From: Lewinellaceae bacterium
GTDB lineage: Bacteria > Bacteroidota > Bacteroidia > Chitinophagales > Saprospiraceae
Assembly (NCBI GenBank): GCA_020636195.1
Contig: JACJYH010000008.1
Location: 38,317 to 102,316, forward strand
Length of the DNA stretch: 64,000 nucleotides
Reading direction: 5' to 3'
In this document: piece after piece, positions 53,912 to 62,533 of the stretch
Layout of the letters: every line of letters starts with the position of its first letter
Numbering within the stretch: position 1 is the stretch's first letter
The notes under the pieces: generated by a model
What the model was told of the DNA's origin: nothing
What the model saw: the letters and a program-made list of their open reading frames with translations, nothing else
Database searches by the model: none
Program-made: the position numbers and the translations under genes

Positions 53912-54421
53912 CTACCAATCTGTGAATGCCTTATTGAATACATCTTCTGACAACTGATTGAAAATCTCGTTTATCAGACCTTCTTGTACAGAAACTAAAT
54001 CCAAAGTATTATCATAGATTTTAAAGAAAGTAAACTTTTGTTTCCAGCTTTTACCGGGCTCATTATTATCTACATATTCTACACTTATACCTATCTCCAA
54101 TTTATTGAAAGGTGAGCTATTATTTCCAGTTGGGTTTTCCGGTGTGATAGTATAAGAAGATATACTACCGGAGAATTCTATATCAGGTGTATTTTCGTTA
54201 TATGTCAATCGAGTTTGGTTCCTGATTTTATTTCTAAGCAACTCAGAAAATCTTTGATTGATATCTCCAGGTGCATTAGGTACCGCCAAATCAAAATTTT
54301 GTACAACAAATGTTTTTACTGTTGGGTCAATGGAAATCCCTTTTAAGCTATAGAAACATCCTGAATAAAATACTACCAGAATGGTTGCAATTATAAATAT
54401 ACTAAGATCCCGCCTTTTCAA
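53912..54421 (-). CDS. lptE: LptE family LPS-assembly lipoprotein
   Basis: 169 residues from a TTG start 1 nt downstream of the preceding gene's stop. An N-terminal signal with lipobox-like 'VVFYSGC' (about 16-22) is followed by the Bacteroidota LptE pattern: 'SLKGISIDPTVKTFVVQNFD', 'FSELLRNKIRNQTRL', 'IEFSGSISSYTITPE' and terminal 'EDVFNKAFTDW'. LptE plugs the LptD barrel and aids lipopolysaccharide delivery to the outer leaflet. It is co-transcribed with a coiled-coil membrane protein. Confidence 0.86.
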   Translation of the reverse strand: MKRRDLSIFIIATILVVFYSGCFYSLKGISIDPTVKTFVVQNFDLAVPNAPGDINQRFSELLRNKIRNQTRLTYNENTPDIEFSGSISSYTITPENPTGNNSSPFNKLEIGISVEYVDNNEPGKSWKQKFTFFKIYDNTLDLVSVQEGLINEIFNQLSEDVFNKAFTDW

Positions 54422-54422
54422 C

Positions 54423-55382
54423 TTATTTCAGCAAAAACTGACCCTTTCCAGCTAAAAAGCCATTATTGTAAATCTCAGTTTTATATTCGCCTTTTGGCAA
54501 TTGATCAGAAAGTGTCCAATCTATGCAGGCATTTGTATCCTCATTTTTATAATTAACATCACCTGAAATGGTGTATCTTACTTGGGAATTATCCATTTTA
54601 TTGGTCAAAACCCCCGATCCTTTGTCCTCCACAGCCACTGTTTCTCCTTGCGGGTTAATCAACCTGACATAAAATTTCTTTGTGCCTGAAGGAGTTACCA
54701 AATTTGTCTCAGTCAAAAAACATATACGCAACATATCCACATCCTTAGCTTTTGATCGCTCTTTTAACTTTCCATCTTTTTTTATCTCATAACCTTTCAC
54801 TTCTATGAAGTTTACCTTGACCGCATTGGCAATATCTACCTTAGAATCCAATACTTCCTTCACCTTCAAGAGATTTTCTTTCTCTTGCATCACGGCAAGC
54901 TTTTCTTCCATTACCGATTCCTTAGCTTTTACTTCTTCGTCTATTCTAATGGATAGTTGCGAGTTTGATTCCTTCAAACCCTTATTTTCTTCTTGTAATT
55001 GTTGGATATCAGCAAGATATTTGGCTGCATTTGCATTGAGGTTCTTAATTTCAATTCGAGCTTTGTCAAGTTCCTTTTTAGACCATATTAAATCATTGAT
55101 TTTTTCCTTCTGTGATTTAAGTTCATTCTTCTGATTGTCAATCAATTGATTCAATTGAGAATTATCGCTTCTCATTTCTTCTAAGCTGGAAAGTGCAGAC
55201 TGATAGTCTTGGTCTAGCTCCGCTTGTACCCTCTGCAATTCCACCATTTCAGTTTGCTGGGTTTGGTTTTTCTTTGATAAACTATTATAAATATACCATT
55301 GATAAATGTTCAACCCTAAAAGTGCAATTATAGCAACTATAGCTATCGCTGTAAAGTTTTGTTTGGTTTGAGAAGATGTCAT
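54423..55382 (-). CDS. coiled-coil single-pass membrane protein
   Basis: 319 residues. A membrane segment at about 11-30 ('AIAIVAIIALLGLNIYQWYIY') is followed by a long coiled coil (about 33-180, heptad Leu/Glu/Lys, e.g. 'QQLQEENKGLKESNSQLSIRI'). A C-terminal beta domain follows (about 185-319, 'MLRICFLTETNLVTPSGTKKFYVRLINPQG', 'YKTEIYNNGFLAGKGQFLLK'). The domain should extend into the periplasm. No named family is recognised. The stop is directly followed by the lptE start, so an envelope role beside LptE is plausible but unproved. Confidence 0.78.
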   Translation of the reverse strand: MTSSQTKQNFTAIAIVAIIALLGLNIYQWYIYNSLSKKNQTQQTEMVELQRVQAELDQDYQSALSSLEEMRSDNSQLNQLIDNQKNELKSQKEKINDLIWSKKELDKARIEIKNLNANAAKYLADIQQLQEENKGLKESNSQLSIRIDEEVKAKESVMEEKLAVMQEKENLLKVKEVLDSKVDIANAVKVNFIEVKGYEIKKDGKLKERSKAKDVDMLRICFLTETNLVTPSGTKKFYVRLINPQGETVAVEDKGSGVLTNKMDNSQVRYTISGDVNYKNEDTNACIDWTLSDQLPKGEYKTEIYNNGFLAGKGQFLLK

Positions 55383-55497
55383 TTTAAATATTTATTTGAT
55401 AACGAGGCGAAAGTAAGAATTTATTATGTAATTTTGAAACTTTAAAGGTAAAATACATAATTACCATGAATTTATAAAATCAGTAAAAACCCTGACT

Positions 55498-56241
55498 ATG
55501 TTTTTTGATATACAACTCTTAAAAAAATGTCTATTCATTGATATAGAGACTGTTCCTCAAGAAATTAATTTTGACGCCCTTGACGATGACATGAAATCTC
55601 TTTGGGAAATTAAATGTCAGCAATTTATGAGAGGTGATTCGCCTACCCTATCTCCAAACGAATATTACACTTCAAAGGCAGGAATTTTTGCAGAATTTGG
55701 CAAGGTTGTGTGCATTTCAATGGGATTTCTTTACTATGAGAACGGTATTCCCACTAGAATACGCATCAAATCTTTGTCTGACCCTGATGAGAAAGAAATA
55801 TTGACCAAATTTTCTAAATTGCTGGAGGAACATTACTCCGACATTGAAACCAGCAAGTTATGTGGGCACAACATAAAAGAGTTTGATATTCCTTATTTGT
55901 GCAGGAGAATGGTGGTACATGGTGTATCCTTTCCGGAATTATTAGATATCAGTGGCAAAAAGCCTTGGCAGACTGCACATATTTTAGACACAATGGATTT
56001 ATGGAGGTTCGGAGATTATAAACATTATACATCACTTAAATTATTATCTAAAATTTTCGGTATTCCCTCACCAAAGGACGATATAGATGGATCTCAGGTT
56101 GGTCAGACCTATTGGGTTGATCAAGATATTGAAAGAATAGTTCGCTATTGTGAAAAAGATGTCATCACAGTCATAAGAATCATGCTCAAATATTCCTCCG
56201 GCCAACCAATGATTGAAGATAGTTTCATTGACTTCCTTTGA
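55498..56241 (+). CDS. predicted 3'-5' exonuclease (PolB-like, DnaQ fold)
   Basis: 247 residues. The DEDD exonuclease motifs are in order: 'LFIDIETVPQ' (D-x-E), 'LCGHNIKEFDIPYLCRRMVVHG' (D), 'HILDTMDLWRFG' and the last 'VRYCEKDVITVIRIM' (D). This fits the stand-alone 'PolB-associated exonuclease 2' family, which has no polymerase domain. A DNA repair or RNA-trimming role is likely. It is a single gene between the coiled-coil gene and ppdK. Confidence 0.88.
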   Translation: MFFDIQLLKKCLFIDIETVPQEINFDALDDDMKSLWEIKCQQFMRGDSPTLSPNEYYTSKAGIFAEFGKVVCISMGFLYYENGIPTRIRIKSLSDPDEKEILTKFSKLLEEHYSDIETSKLCGHNIKEFDIPYLCRRMVVHGVSFPELLDISGKKPWQTAHILDTMDLWRFGDYKHYTSLKLLSKIFGIPSPKDDIDGSQVGQTYWVDQDIERIVRYCEKDVITVIRIMLKYSSGQPMIEDSFIDFL

Positions 56242-56377
56242 TACATTTTGTTATAGGAATTTGCTCAAATATCTCCTCGGATATTTATATGGAAAAAGTG
56301 CCATATGTAACCTTTTATCATAAGGATAGTTGATTTATATCACTGTTTACACAATTCTAGTGGTCAAATCAATCTTA

Positions 56378-56385
56378 TACCTTTG
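56378..56385 (+). promoter_or_regulatory. putative -7 box of ppdK
   Basis: TACCTTTG then CGG, a full match to TAnnTTTG, 33 nt upstream of the ATG at 56419. The in-frame TTG at 56383 falls inside the box and is not the start. Confidence 0.55.
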
Positions 56386-56418
56386 CGGTTTTTAATTAAA
56401 TCAATAAGATCATATATC

Positions 56419-59166
56419 ATGGCAAGCAAATCAACAAATGCAAAATATGTGTATTCCTTTGGCGGTGGTAAAGCTGAAGGAAAGGAATCTATGAAAAATC
56501 TTTTAGGTGGAAAAGGAGCCAACCTTGCTGAAATGGCAGGTCACAAAAATCTTAAACTGCCTGTTCCGCCGGGATTTACCATCACAACAGAAGTTTGTAC
56601 CTACTTTTATGACAACAAAAGAACCTACCCATCTGATTTGAAAAAACAAATCAAAGATGCTCTCGCAGAAGTTGAGAAACTGATGCACAAAAAATTTGGT
56701 GATGCAAAAGATCCATTGTTATTGTCTGTAAGATCCGGTGCCAGAAGGTCAATGCCGGGTATGATGGATACTGTATTAAACATTGGACTCAATGATGAAA
56801 CGGTCGAAGGATTGATCAAAAAATCTGGAGATGCGCGTTTTGCCTATGATGCATACAGAAGGTTGGTTATGATGTATGCTGACGTGGTTATAGAAAAAGC
56901 AGGAGGTTTAGAGCCTGCAAAAGGAAAGGGTATCAGAAAACTCATGGACGAAAAGCTTGAAGAAGTTAAGACAAAGAAAGGAGTTCATTTAGACACTGAA
57001 TTATCAGCTGATGATCTTAAAAAATTGGTAAAAGAGTTTAAAGCTTTGACGCTAAAGCATCTCAATCAACCATTTCCTGAAAATCCTTGGGATCAATTGA
57101 TGGGAGGTGTTGGCGCTGTCTTTGCTTCTTGGAATGGTAAAAGAGCCATTGAATACAGAAAAATAGAGAAAATTCCTGCAGATTGGGGAACAGCTGTCAA
57201 TGTCCAAGCCATGGTATTCGGAAATATGGGTGAAGATAGTTGTACTGGTGTAGCTTTCACACGTAATCCCGGAAATGGTGAAAACAAATTTTATGGTGAA
57301 TACCTAGTAAATGCACAAGGCGAAGATGTAGTAGCAGGTATCAGAACTCCCGCTCCTATTAATGAATATTCTAAAAATGATCATTCAAGAAGTTTGCTTA
57401 CTTTAGAAAAATTCATGCCTGCACAGTACAAAGAACTTTTCGAAATCCAAGGCAGATTAGAGCATCATTATAAGGATATGCAAGACATAGAATTTACCAT
57501 AGAAAAAGGTAAATTGTATATGTTGCAGTGTAGAGTAGGAAAAAGAAATGGTGTCGCAGCCGTCAAAATGGCTGCGGATATGCATAAGGAAGGTTTGATA
57601 GATTCTGACACAGCCATCATGCGTGTAGGTCCGAATCAACTTGTGGAACTCTTATTGCCTATGATCAGTATCGATGAAGAGAAGAAGAATAAAGCCGTTG
57701 CTAAAGGGTTACCTGCCGGTCCCGGTGGTGCCGTAGGAAGAGTTGTTTTTTCATCTGAAGATGCTGTGAACTGGGGATTAAAAGGAGAAAAAGTTATCTT
57801 GGTCAGAGAAGAAACATCACCTGAAGATGTAGATGGTATGCACAAAGCACAAGCCATTCTCACCACCAAGGGTGGAATGACATCACATGCAGCGTTGGTA
57901 GCTCGTGGATGGGGAAAATGTTGTATTGTAGGATGTTCTGATATTGAAATTTTTGAAAAAGAAAAATATTTCAAAACCAAAGATGGTCACAAAATCCATG
58001 AAGGCGAATGGTTATCATTGAACGGTACCAAGGGATTGGTTTATAATGGTGTCCTAGATCTAACCCAAACTGACCTTAATAAAAACCAATCTTATAAGGC
58101 CTTAATGAGCTTGGTTGAAAAGAGAAAGAAACTAGGTGTCAGAACAAATGCTGATACACCAAAAGATGCTCAACAAGCGCTATATTTTGGAGCTGAAGGT
58201 ATTGGTCTATTTAGAACAGAACACATGTTTTATGGCGAAGGCAGTGAAAAACCATTGTTCCTTTTGCGTAAGATGATCATGAGCGATACAGAAAAGGAAA
58301 GAAAGAATGCCTTAAATGAATTGTTCAAATACGTTAAAAAAGACATTAAAGCAACACTAGCAGTGATGCAAGGCAAACCTGTGACAATCAGATTATTGGA
58401 TCCGCCATTACATGAGTTTGTACCGCATGATAAAGAGAAATTACATGAACTTTCCAAAGAATTAGGAATAAGGATTGGAGTATTGAACAGAAGGATTTTG
58501 GCATTGCACGAAAATAATCCGATGTTGGGACATAGAGGAGTGAGACTTGGTATATCCTATCCTGAAATCACTGAAATGCAGGTGAGAGCCATCTTGGAAG
58601 CAGCAGCAGAACTCAATAACGAAGGCGTCAAGGCAGTTCCTGAGATCATGATACCTGTGGTCATGGGTAGATTTGAGTTGAAGCATCAGAAGGACATTGT
58701 GGATGCGGTTCATGCAGAATTATGTGAGAAGTTTAATGTCAAAAAAATCAGTTTCTTGTATGGTTCCATGATAGAAACGCCAAGGGCCGCATTGAAAGGT
58801 GATTCCCTTGCTAGTGTAGCTGACTTCTTTAGCTTTGGAACTAACGACTTGACACAGATGTCCTTTGGTTTTTCAAGAGATGACATTGGTGGATTCCTTC
58901 CAAAATACTTGGATTTAAGGTTATTGATGGCCGATCCATTTGTGACAATAGACCAAACGGGTGTTGGAGAATTAGTAAAATTAGGAGTCGTAAAAGGAAG
59001 GTCAGTAAAACCAAACTTAAAAGTAGGTATTTGTGGCGAACATGGAGGTGATCCGGAATCAGTGAAGTTTTGTCATAGCATCAATATGAATTATGTGAGT
59101 TGCTCACCATTTAGAGTTCCAATAGCAAGGCTGGCAGCAGCTCAAGCAGCTATAGAAGACAAATAA
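56419..59166 (+). CDS. ppdK: pyruvate, phosphate dikinase
   Basis: 915 residues from the ATG at 56419, normal for PPDK. The N-terminal ATP-grasp nucleotide domain starts 'YVYSFGGGKAEG' and has 'GGKGANLAEMA' and 'MPGMMDTVLNIGLND'. The central swivelling domain carries the phosphohistidine motif 'TTKGGMTSHAALVARGWGKCC'. The C-terminal TIM-barrel PEP/pyruvate domain has 'GIGLFRTEHMF' and the catalytic Cys in 'KVGICGEHGGDPES'. It interconverts pyruvate, ATP and Pi with PEP, AMP and PPi. A hairpin terminator follows. Confidence 0.97.
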   Translation: MASKSTNAKYVYSFGGGKAEGKESMKNLLGGKGANLAEMAGHKNLKLPVPPGFTITTEVCTYFYDNKRTYPSDLKKQIKDALAEVEKLMHKKFGDAKDPLLLSVRSGARRSMPGMMDTVLNIGLNDETVEGLIKKSGDARFAYDAYRRLVMMYADVVIEKAGGLEPAKGKGIRKLMDEKLEEVKTKKGVHLDTELSADDLKKLVKEFKALTLKHLNQPFPENPWDQLMGGVGAVFASWNGKRAIEYRKIEKIPADWGTAVNVQAMVFGNMGEDSCTGVAFTRNPGNGENKFYGEYLVNAQGEDVVAGIRTPAPINEYSKNDHSRSLLTLEKFMPAQYKELFEIQGRLEHHYKDMQDIEFTIEKGKLYMLQCRVGKRNGVAAVKMAADMHKEGLIDSDTAIMRVGPNQLVELLLPMISIDEEKKNKAVAKGLPAGPGGAVGRVVFSSEDAVNWGLKGEKVILVREETSPEDVDGMHKAQAILTTKGGMTSHAALVARGWGKCCIVGCSDIEIFEKEKYFKTKDGHKIHEGEWLSLNGTKGLVYNGVLDLTQTDLNKNQSYKALMSLVEKRKKLGVRTNADTPKDAQQALYFGAEGIGLFRTEHMFYGEGSEKPLFLLRKMIMSDTEKERKNALNELFKYVKKDIKATLAVMQGKPVTIRLLDPPLHEFVPHDKEKLHELSKELGIRIGVLNRRILALHENNPMLGHRGVRLGISYPEITEMQVRAILEAAAELNNEGVKAVPEIMIPVVMGRFELKHQKDIVDAVHAELCEKFNVKKISFLYGSMIETPRAALKGDSLASVADFFSFGTNDLTQMSFGFSRDDIGGFLPKYLDLRLLMADPFVTIDQTGVGELVKLGVVKGRSVKPNLKVGICGEHGGDPESVKFCHSINMNYVSCSPFRVPIARLAAAQAAIEDK

Positions 59167-59185
59167 ATGTATTAAATAAGAGTTT

Positions 59186-59223
59186 AAAGGTCAATATTTC
59201 ATTGAAGTATTGGCCTTTTTTTA
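59186..59223 (+). terminator. rho-independent terminator of ppdK
   Basis: AAAGGTCAATA and TATTGGCCTTT form a stem (one G-T pair) with an 11-nt loop, followed by a T run. Confidence 0.8.
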
Positions 59224-59249
59224 TTTATAATGAAATGGCTTCTGAGCAC

Positions 59250-60161
59250 TTAATGGGTTGCTCGTCCTACCCTTCCAAAGTGGATGTTTGACTTCAAAGA
59301 AGGATTGATGGACAGAAATGAAGGTAAGTCACTTACTGGGCACATTTTATTTTGAATGGTGGTCACAAGACAGCCGCCCATGTATTTGACCACATTTCCC
59401 GAATGTTGATAGTAAGCCGGATGGATGTGGTTGAGATACATTTGATCATCAGATTGCGGGCCCACATTAGAGAATAAATTCCAATATCTCAGATTTGCAC
59501 ACCCTGTAATTACCAAGGGAGGATAATACTTGCAAGTGATAACTTCTGATTCGCAGATGGAACTCATTTTATCTTTAAACCATTTTTCATTGACGGGCAT
59601 AGCAGAAGACATGGCGTATCTAAAATGTCCTGAAATGTCATCAATAAATTTCAATTGGGCATTGCTGAAATTAAGTTCAAAAAAACTTTCATCTGACTTC
59701 AACGGCATGAAACTAAAAACAAATCCCACAAATGTAGTATCCGGAAAATAGTGCTTATTTCTTTTTGTCCATTGGTCTCCAATAAAACTGTCAGGTATCA
59801 AACACGGCAAATGTATTTCAGGTGCATAGTTGGTTTTGTTTTCTTCAGGATAATAGAAATTATTCTTCAAGTCCCATTCGCCCCTTAGAAATAAAAAATC
59901 TCTGTGATCAGGTAGATAAAATGGCGTAGAACAGTTGTCAGTTTCAATGGGAATGTGGTTTGCATGACAGAATGCGTAAAATATCCCTTCAGCTATTTTC
60001 CCCTTGACAATATTACTAATCCGTGTTTTGACATCCTTTTTTTTCATCCTATCGTAGGTAAATGCTACTGACAGCAAGGCATAGTCTAAGGCTTCAACGA
60101 TAATTTTATCATATGTTTCCTTTGGCAAGGCATCTATGATGATGATTTCATCCGGAGACAT
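59250..60161 (-). CDS. uncharacterised protein, possible PD-(D/E)XK nuclease-like fold
   Basis: 303 residues, no signal peptide or membrane segment. No family is recognised. Residues about 50-95 contain an ordered set of acidic/basic residues reminiscent of a restriction-endonuclease core: a helix 'IVKGKIAEGIFYAFCHANHI' with a Glu, then 'DHRDFLFLRGEWDLKNNF' with D and D-x-K on consecutive strands. The remainder is rich in aromatics and Cys/His ('CKYYPPLVITGCANLRYWN', 'HIHPAYYQHSG'). It follows fabH by 6 bp on the same strand, so it is probably co-transcribed. The nuclease idea is a motif-based guess. Confidence 0.65.
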   Translation of the reverse strand: MSPDEIIIIDALPKETYDKIIVEALDYALLSVAFTYDRMKKKDVKTRISNIVKGKIAEGIFYAFCHANHIPIETDNCSTPFYLPDHRDFLFLRGEWDLKNNFYYPEENKTNYAPEIHLPCLIPDSFIGDQWTKRNKHYFPDTTFVGFVFSFMPLKSDESFFELNFSNAQLKFIDDISGHFRYAMSSAMPVNEKWFKDKMSSICESEVITCKYYPPLVITGCANLRYWNLFSNVGPQSDDQMYLNHIHPAYYQHSGNVVKYMGGCLVTTIQNKMCPVSDLPSFLSINPSLKSNIHFGRVGRATH

Positions 60162-60167
60162 GAGACA

Positions 60168-61226
60168 TCACCATCTAATTAAAGCACTACCCCAAGTAAA
60201 CCCACTTCCGAAAGCTGCGAGACAAACCAATGAGCCATCTTTAATTTTTCCTGATTCCCATGCTTCACAAAGCGCTATTGGAATACTTGCAGCCGTGGTA
60301 TTTCCATACTTTTGGATGTTATTGATGACTTTGTCATCTGGTAGCCTTAGGCTTCTTTGTATAAATTGACTTATTCTAAGGTTTGCCTGGTGAGGTACTA
60401 AAACATCAATATCTGCTGTGGTCAATCCAGTCTTATCAAGTGCTTCATGAATCACTTCCGGAAATTTCACTACGGCAGTTTTAAAAACCAATTGTCCTGA
60501 CATATTGGGTGCAAGTAGATTATCATCCACCATCTTTTGTGTTACAAAGACACCACCTGGTGTGTTGACATCAGGATACCCAAATTTTTCGGTTCCGAGG
60601 TGATATCCTCCGTGTGAACCGGGATTGATCATTGCTAATTCTTCAGCATTTGTCCCGTCAGAATGCAAACAAGTCGTCAATATACCTTTACCTTCATCAG
60701 TAGTTGGTTGAAGTACAACAGCGCCAGCACCATCCCCAAATATTACGGTGACATTTCTACCTTCATCAGAAAAATCTAATCCCATGGAGTGCATTTCCGA
60801 TCCTACCAACAATATATTTTTATACATTCCGGACTTGATAAATTGATCGGCAATGGAAAGCCCATATACAAATCCACTACATTGATTTCTGATATCTAAG
60901 GCACCGCATTCCTGTGAGGTTATACCCAGTTCCCTTTGAAGTAGAACTCCACAACCTGGAAAATAATAATCAGGACTTAAAGTCGCAAAAATGATAAAAT
61001 CAATCTCTTCTTTTGAGATTCCGGCTCGGTCTATGGCAATGCGCGCAGCATGTGCTGCCATGGTGGACGTCGTTTCTTTGTGTTTATCAGCATATCTTCT
61101 TTCTTTGATCCCTGTACGTTCTTGTATCCATTCGTCTGAAGTATCCATGTACTTTGTTAGCTCTTCATTAGTCACTATTCTTTCAGGAACATAATATCCC
61201 AATCCGGCTATTTTGGCTTTTAACAT
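60168..61226 (-). CDS. fabH: 3-oxoacyl-[acyl-carrier-protein] synthase III (KASIII)
   Basis: 352 residues, a little longer than E. coli FabH (317). The catalytic Cys is in 'LDIRNQCSGFVYGLSIADQF', His in 'VLVPHQANLRISQFI' and Asn in 'NIQKYGNTTAASIPIAL'. The start 'AKIAGLGYYVPERIVTNEEL' and 'EWIQERTGIKERR' are family-typical. It condenses acetyl- or branched acyl-CoA with malonyl-ACP to begin fatty acid synthesis; some FabH-like paralogues serve other pathways. A near-consensus -7 box (TACCTTTA, 61255-61262) lies 28 nt upstream; MITE copy 4 lies further upstream. Confidence 0.93.
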   Translation of the reverse strand: MLKAKIAGLGYYVPERIVTNEELTKYMDTSDEWIQERTGIKERRYADKHKETTSTMAAHAARIAIDRAGISKEEIDFIIFATLSPDYYFPGCGVLLQRELGITSQECGALDIRNQCSGFVYGLSIADQFIKSGMYKNILLVGSEMHSMGLDFSDEGRNVTVIFGDGAGAVVLQPTTDEGKGILTTCLHSDGTNAEELAMINPGSHGGYHLGTEKFGYPDVNTPGGVFVTQKMVDDNLLAPNMSGQLVFKTAVVKFPEVIHEALDKTGLTTADIDVLVPHQANLRISQFIQRSLRLPDDKVINNIQKYGNTTAASIPIALCEAWESGKIKDGSLVCLAAFGSGFTWGSALIRW

Positions 61227-61384
61227 GGCGCTAATATTTAAATTGTTAATTGGGTAAAGGTAGTTTAAAACCTGATATTTTCAAAATATTAACAAAATAA
61301 AAAATAGTAGTTGGCTAAACCAGAATTTCAATGTTCTTATCAGAAACAAGGCCGCTAATTATATCAAGGTGATATTTATATTAA

Positions 61385-61544
61385 GAGTATGTTTAAAATT
61401 TATCCTTTAGCAAGAAAATGTTGTATTTTGGCTGCAAATTCGTTAAATTTTTCGTCGAATTGCCCACATTCGACTGCAAAATTTGCCTTTTTTCGCCCAA
61501 AATAATTCCATTTTATTGTCCAAAAACAAAATTTAAACATACTC
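61385..61544 (-). mobile_element. 160-bp MITE, copy 4
   Basis: GAGTATGTTTAAA at the left, TTTAAACATACTC at the right, TAA duplications at 61382-61384 and 61545-61547. It has the same orientation as copies 2 and 3 and several substitutions relative to them. The 452-bp gap 61227-61678 holds only this element and AT-rich sequence. Confidence 0.92.
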
Positions 61545-61678
61545 TAAAGAAACCTTATTTGACAAACAAGAATGTTTATTATATGAAAAGTAGGCGATAT
61601 CGAAGCACTAAACTTTCGGCTAAATACAAAATTTGATGCGAGTTGAAAGCTTTAAATTATTTCAGTTTCGTATAATTT

Positions 61679-62503
61679 TTACATAAATTGTTCTATACCG
61701 TCTTTTATTATTAATTTATCCTTTGTTATTACTAATTTTTCATTCCGTTTTCTCTTATAAACTATAGTAAAAATGATTGCAGATAAAATGGTAAATCCTC
61801 TGAGTACATTTGGGAGCATTCCTCCAAGTGCAGTTTTATCCATTTCAAATATATGCCAAGCAAAATTCATTAACGAATGTAAGAAGATAGGTGTCCATAG
61901 GTTATAATTCCATTCTACATATAGCCAAGCAAATAATATTGCTCCCATAAATGTCACAGAAAATATACCTAACAATTCATAACTATCTTGACTTTGATAT
62001 AAATGTCCAGATGCAAAAATAATTGCTCCAAAAATTATTGAAGAAATAAATCCAAGTTTTGTGTACTTAAAAGGTTGTCCAAATAAGAAGCCCCTATAGA
62101 ATAACTCTTCCACAAAACCTACTATAATAGTCCCGGCTATTAAATTTGGAACTGAAATATCTTGATTAAGTTCAAAAAACATCAAACCACCTACAAGCAT
62201 AGGAAGGGAAAAAACTAAGGCAATAAAAAATGATCTTATAGGATTATGATTCAGCCCTAAATTACTTAAAACATTCAGTTTAGGATTTATGAAATAAGTT
62301 CCAATGAATATCGGAATTCCGATGATGAAATAAGTAAGAATATAGCTCAACAATCCATTTCGGGTGAACAAATCCAAATTTTCTTTAATTGTCGAAAAAT
62401 ACTGTTTGAAAATCAGATAAAAAGTAAAGAATAGTATAGTTAGAATTATTGTCTTGTCACTGTGTTGTATTTTCAATTGTAGATATATTTTGTTTTCTGT
62501 CAA
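61679..62503 (-). CDS. CPBP family intramembrane glutamic endopeptidase
   Basis: 274 residues from a TTG start; no nearby in-frame ATG exists. About 7-8 membrane segments. The CPBP/Abi motifs are intact: EExxxR in 'VGFVEELFYRGFLFG' (about 140), 'IFASGHLYQ' and 'FLHSLMNFAWHIFE' (His/Asn). Members include CAAX-type proteases and bacteriocin-immunity proteins; the substrate is unknown. It has no close partner: it lies 30 bp after the pepT stop on the same strand. Confidence 0.88.
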   Translation of the reverse strand: MTENKIYLQLKIQHSDKTIILTILFFTFYLIFKQYFSTIKENLDLFTRNGLLSYILTYFIIGIPIFIGTYFINPKLNVLSNLGLNHNPIRSFFIALVFSLPMLVGGLMFFELNQDISVPNLIAGTIIVGFVEELFYRGFLFGQPFKYTKLGFISSIIFGAIIFASGHLYQSQDSYELLGIFSVTFMGAILFAWLYVEWNYNLWTPIFLHSLMNFAWHIFEMDKTALGGMLPNVLRGFTILSAIIFTIVYKRKRNEKLVITKDKLIIKDGIEQFM

Positions 62504-62533
62504 ATGGTTTAGAACAAAGGCAATATTGTAATC

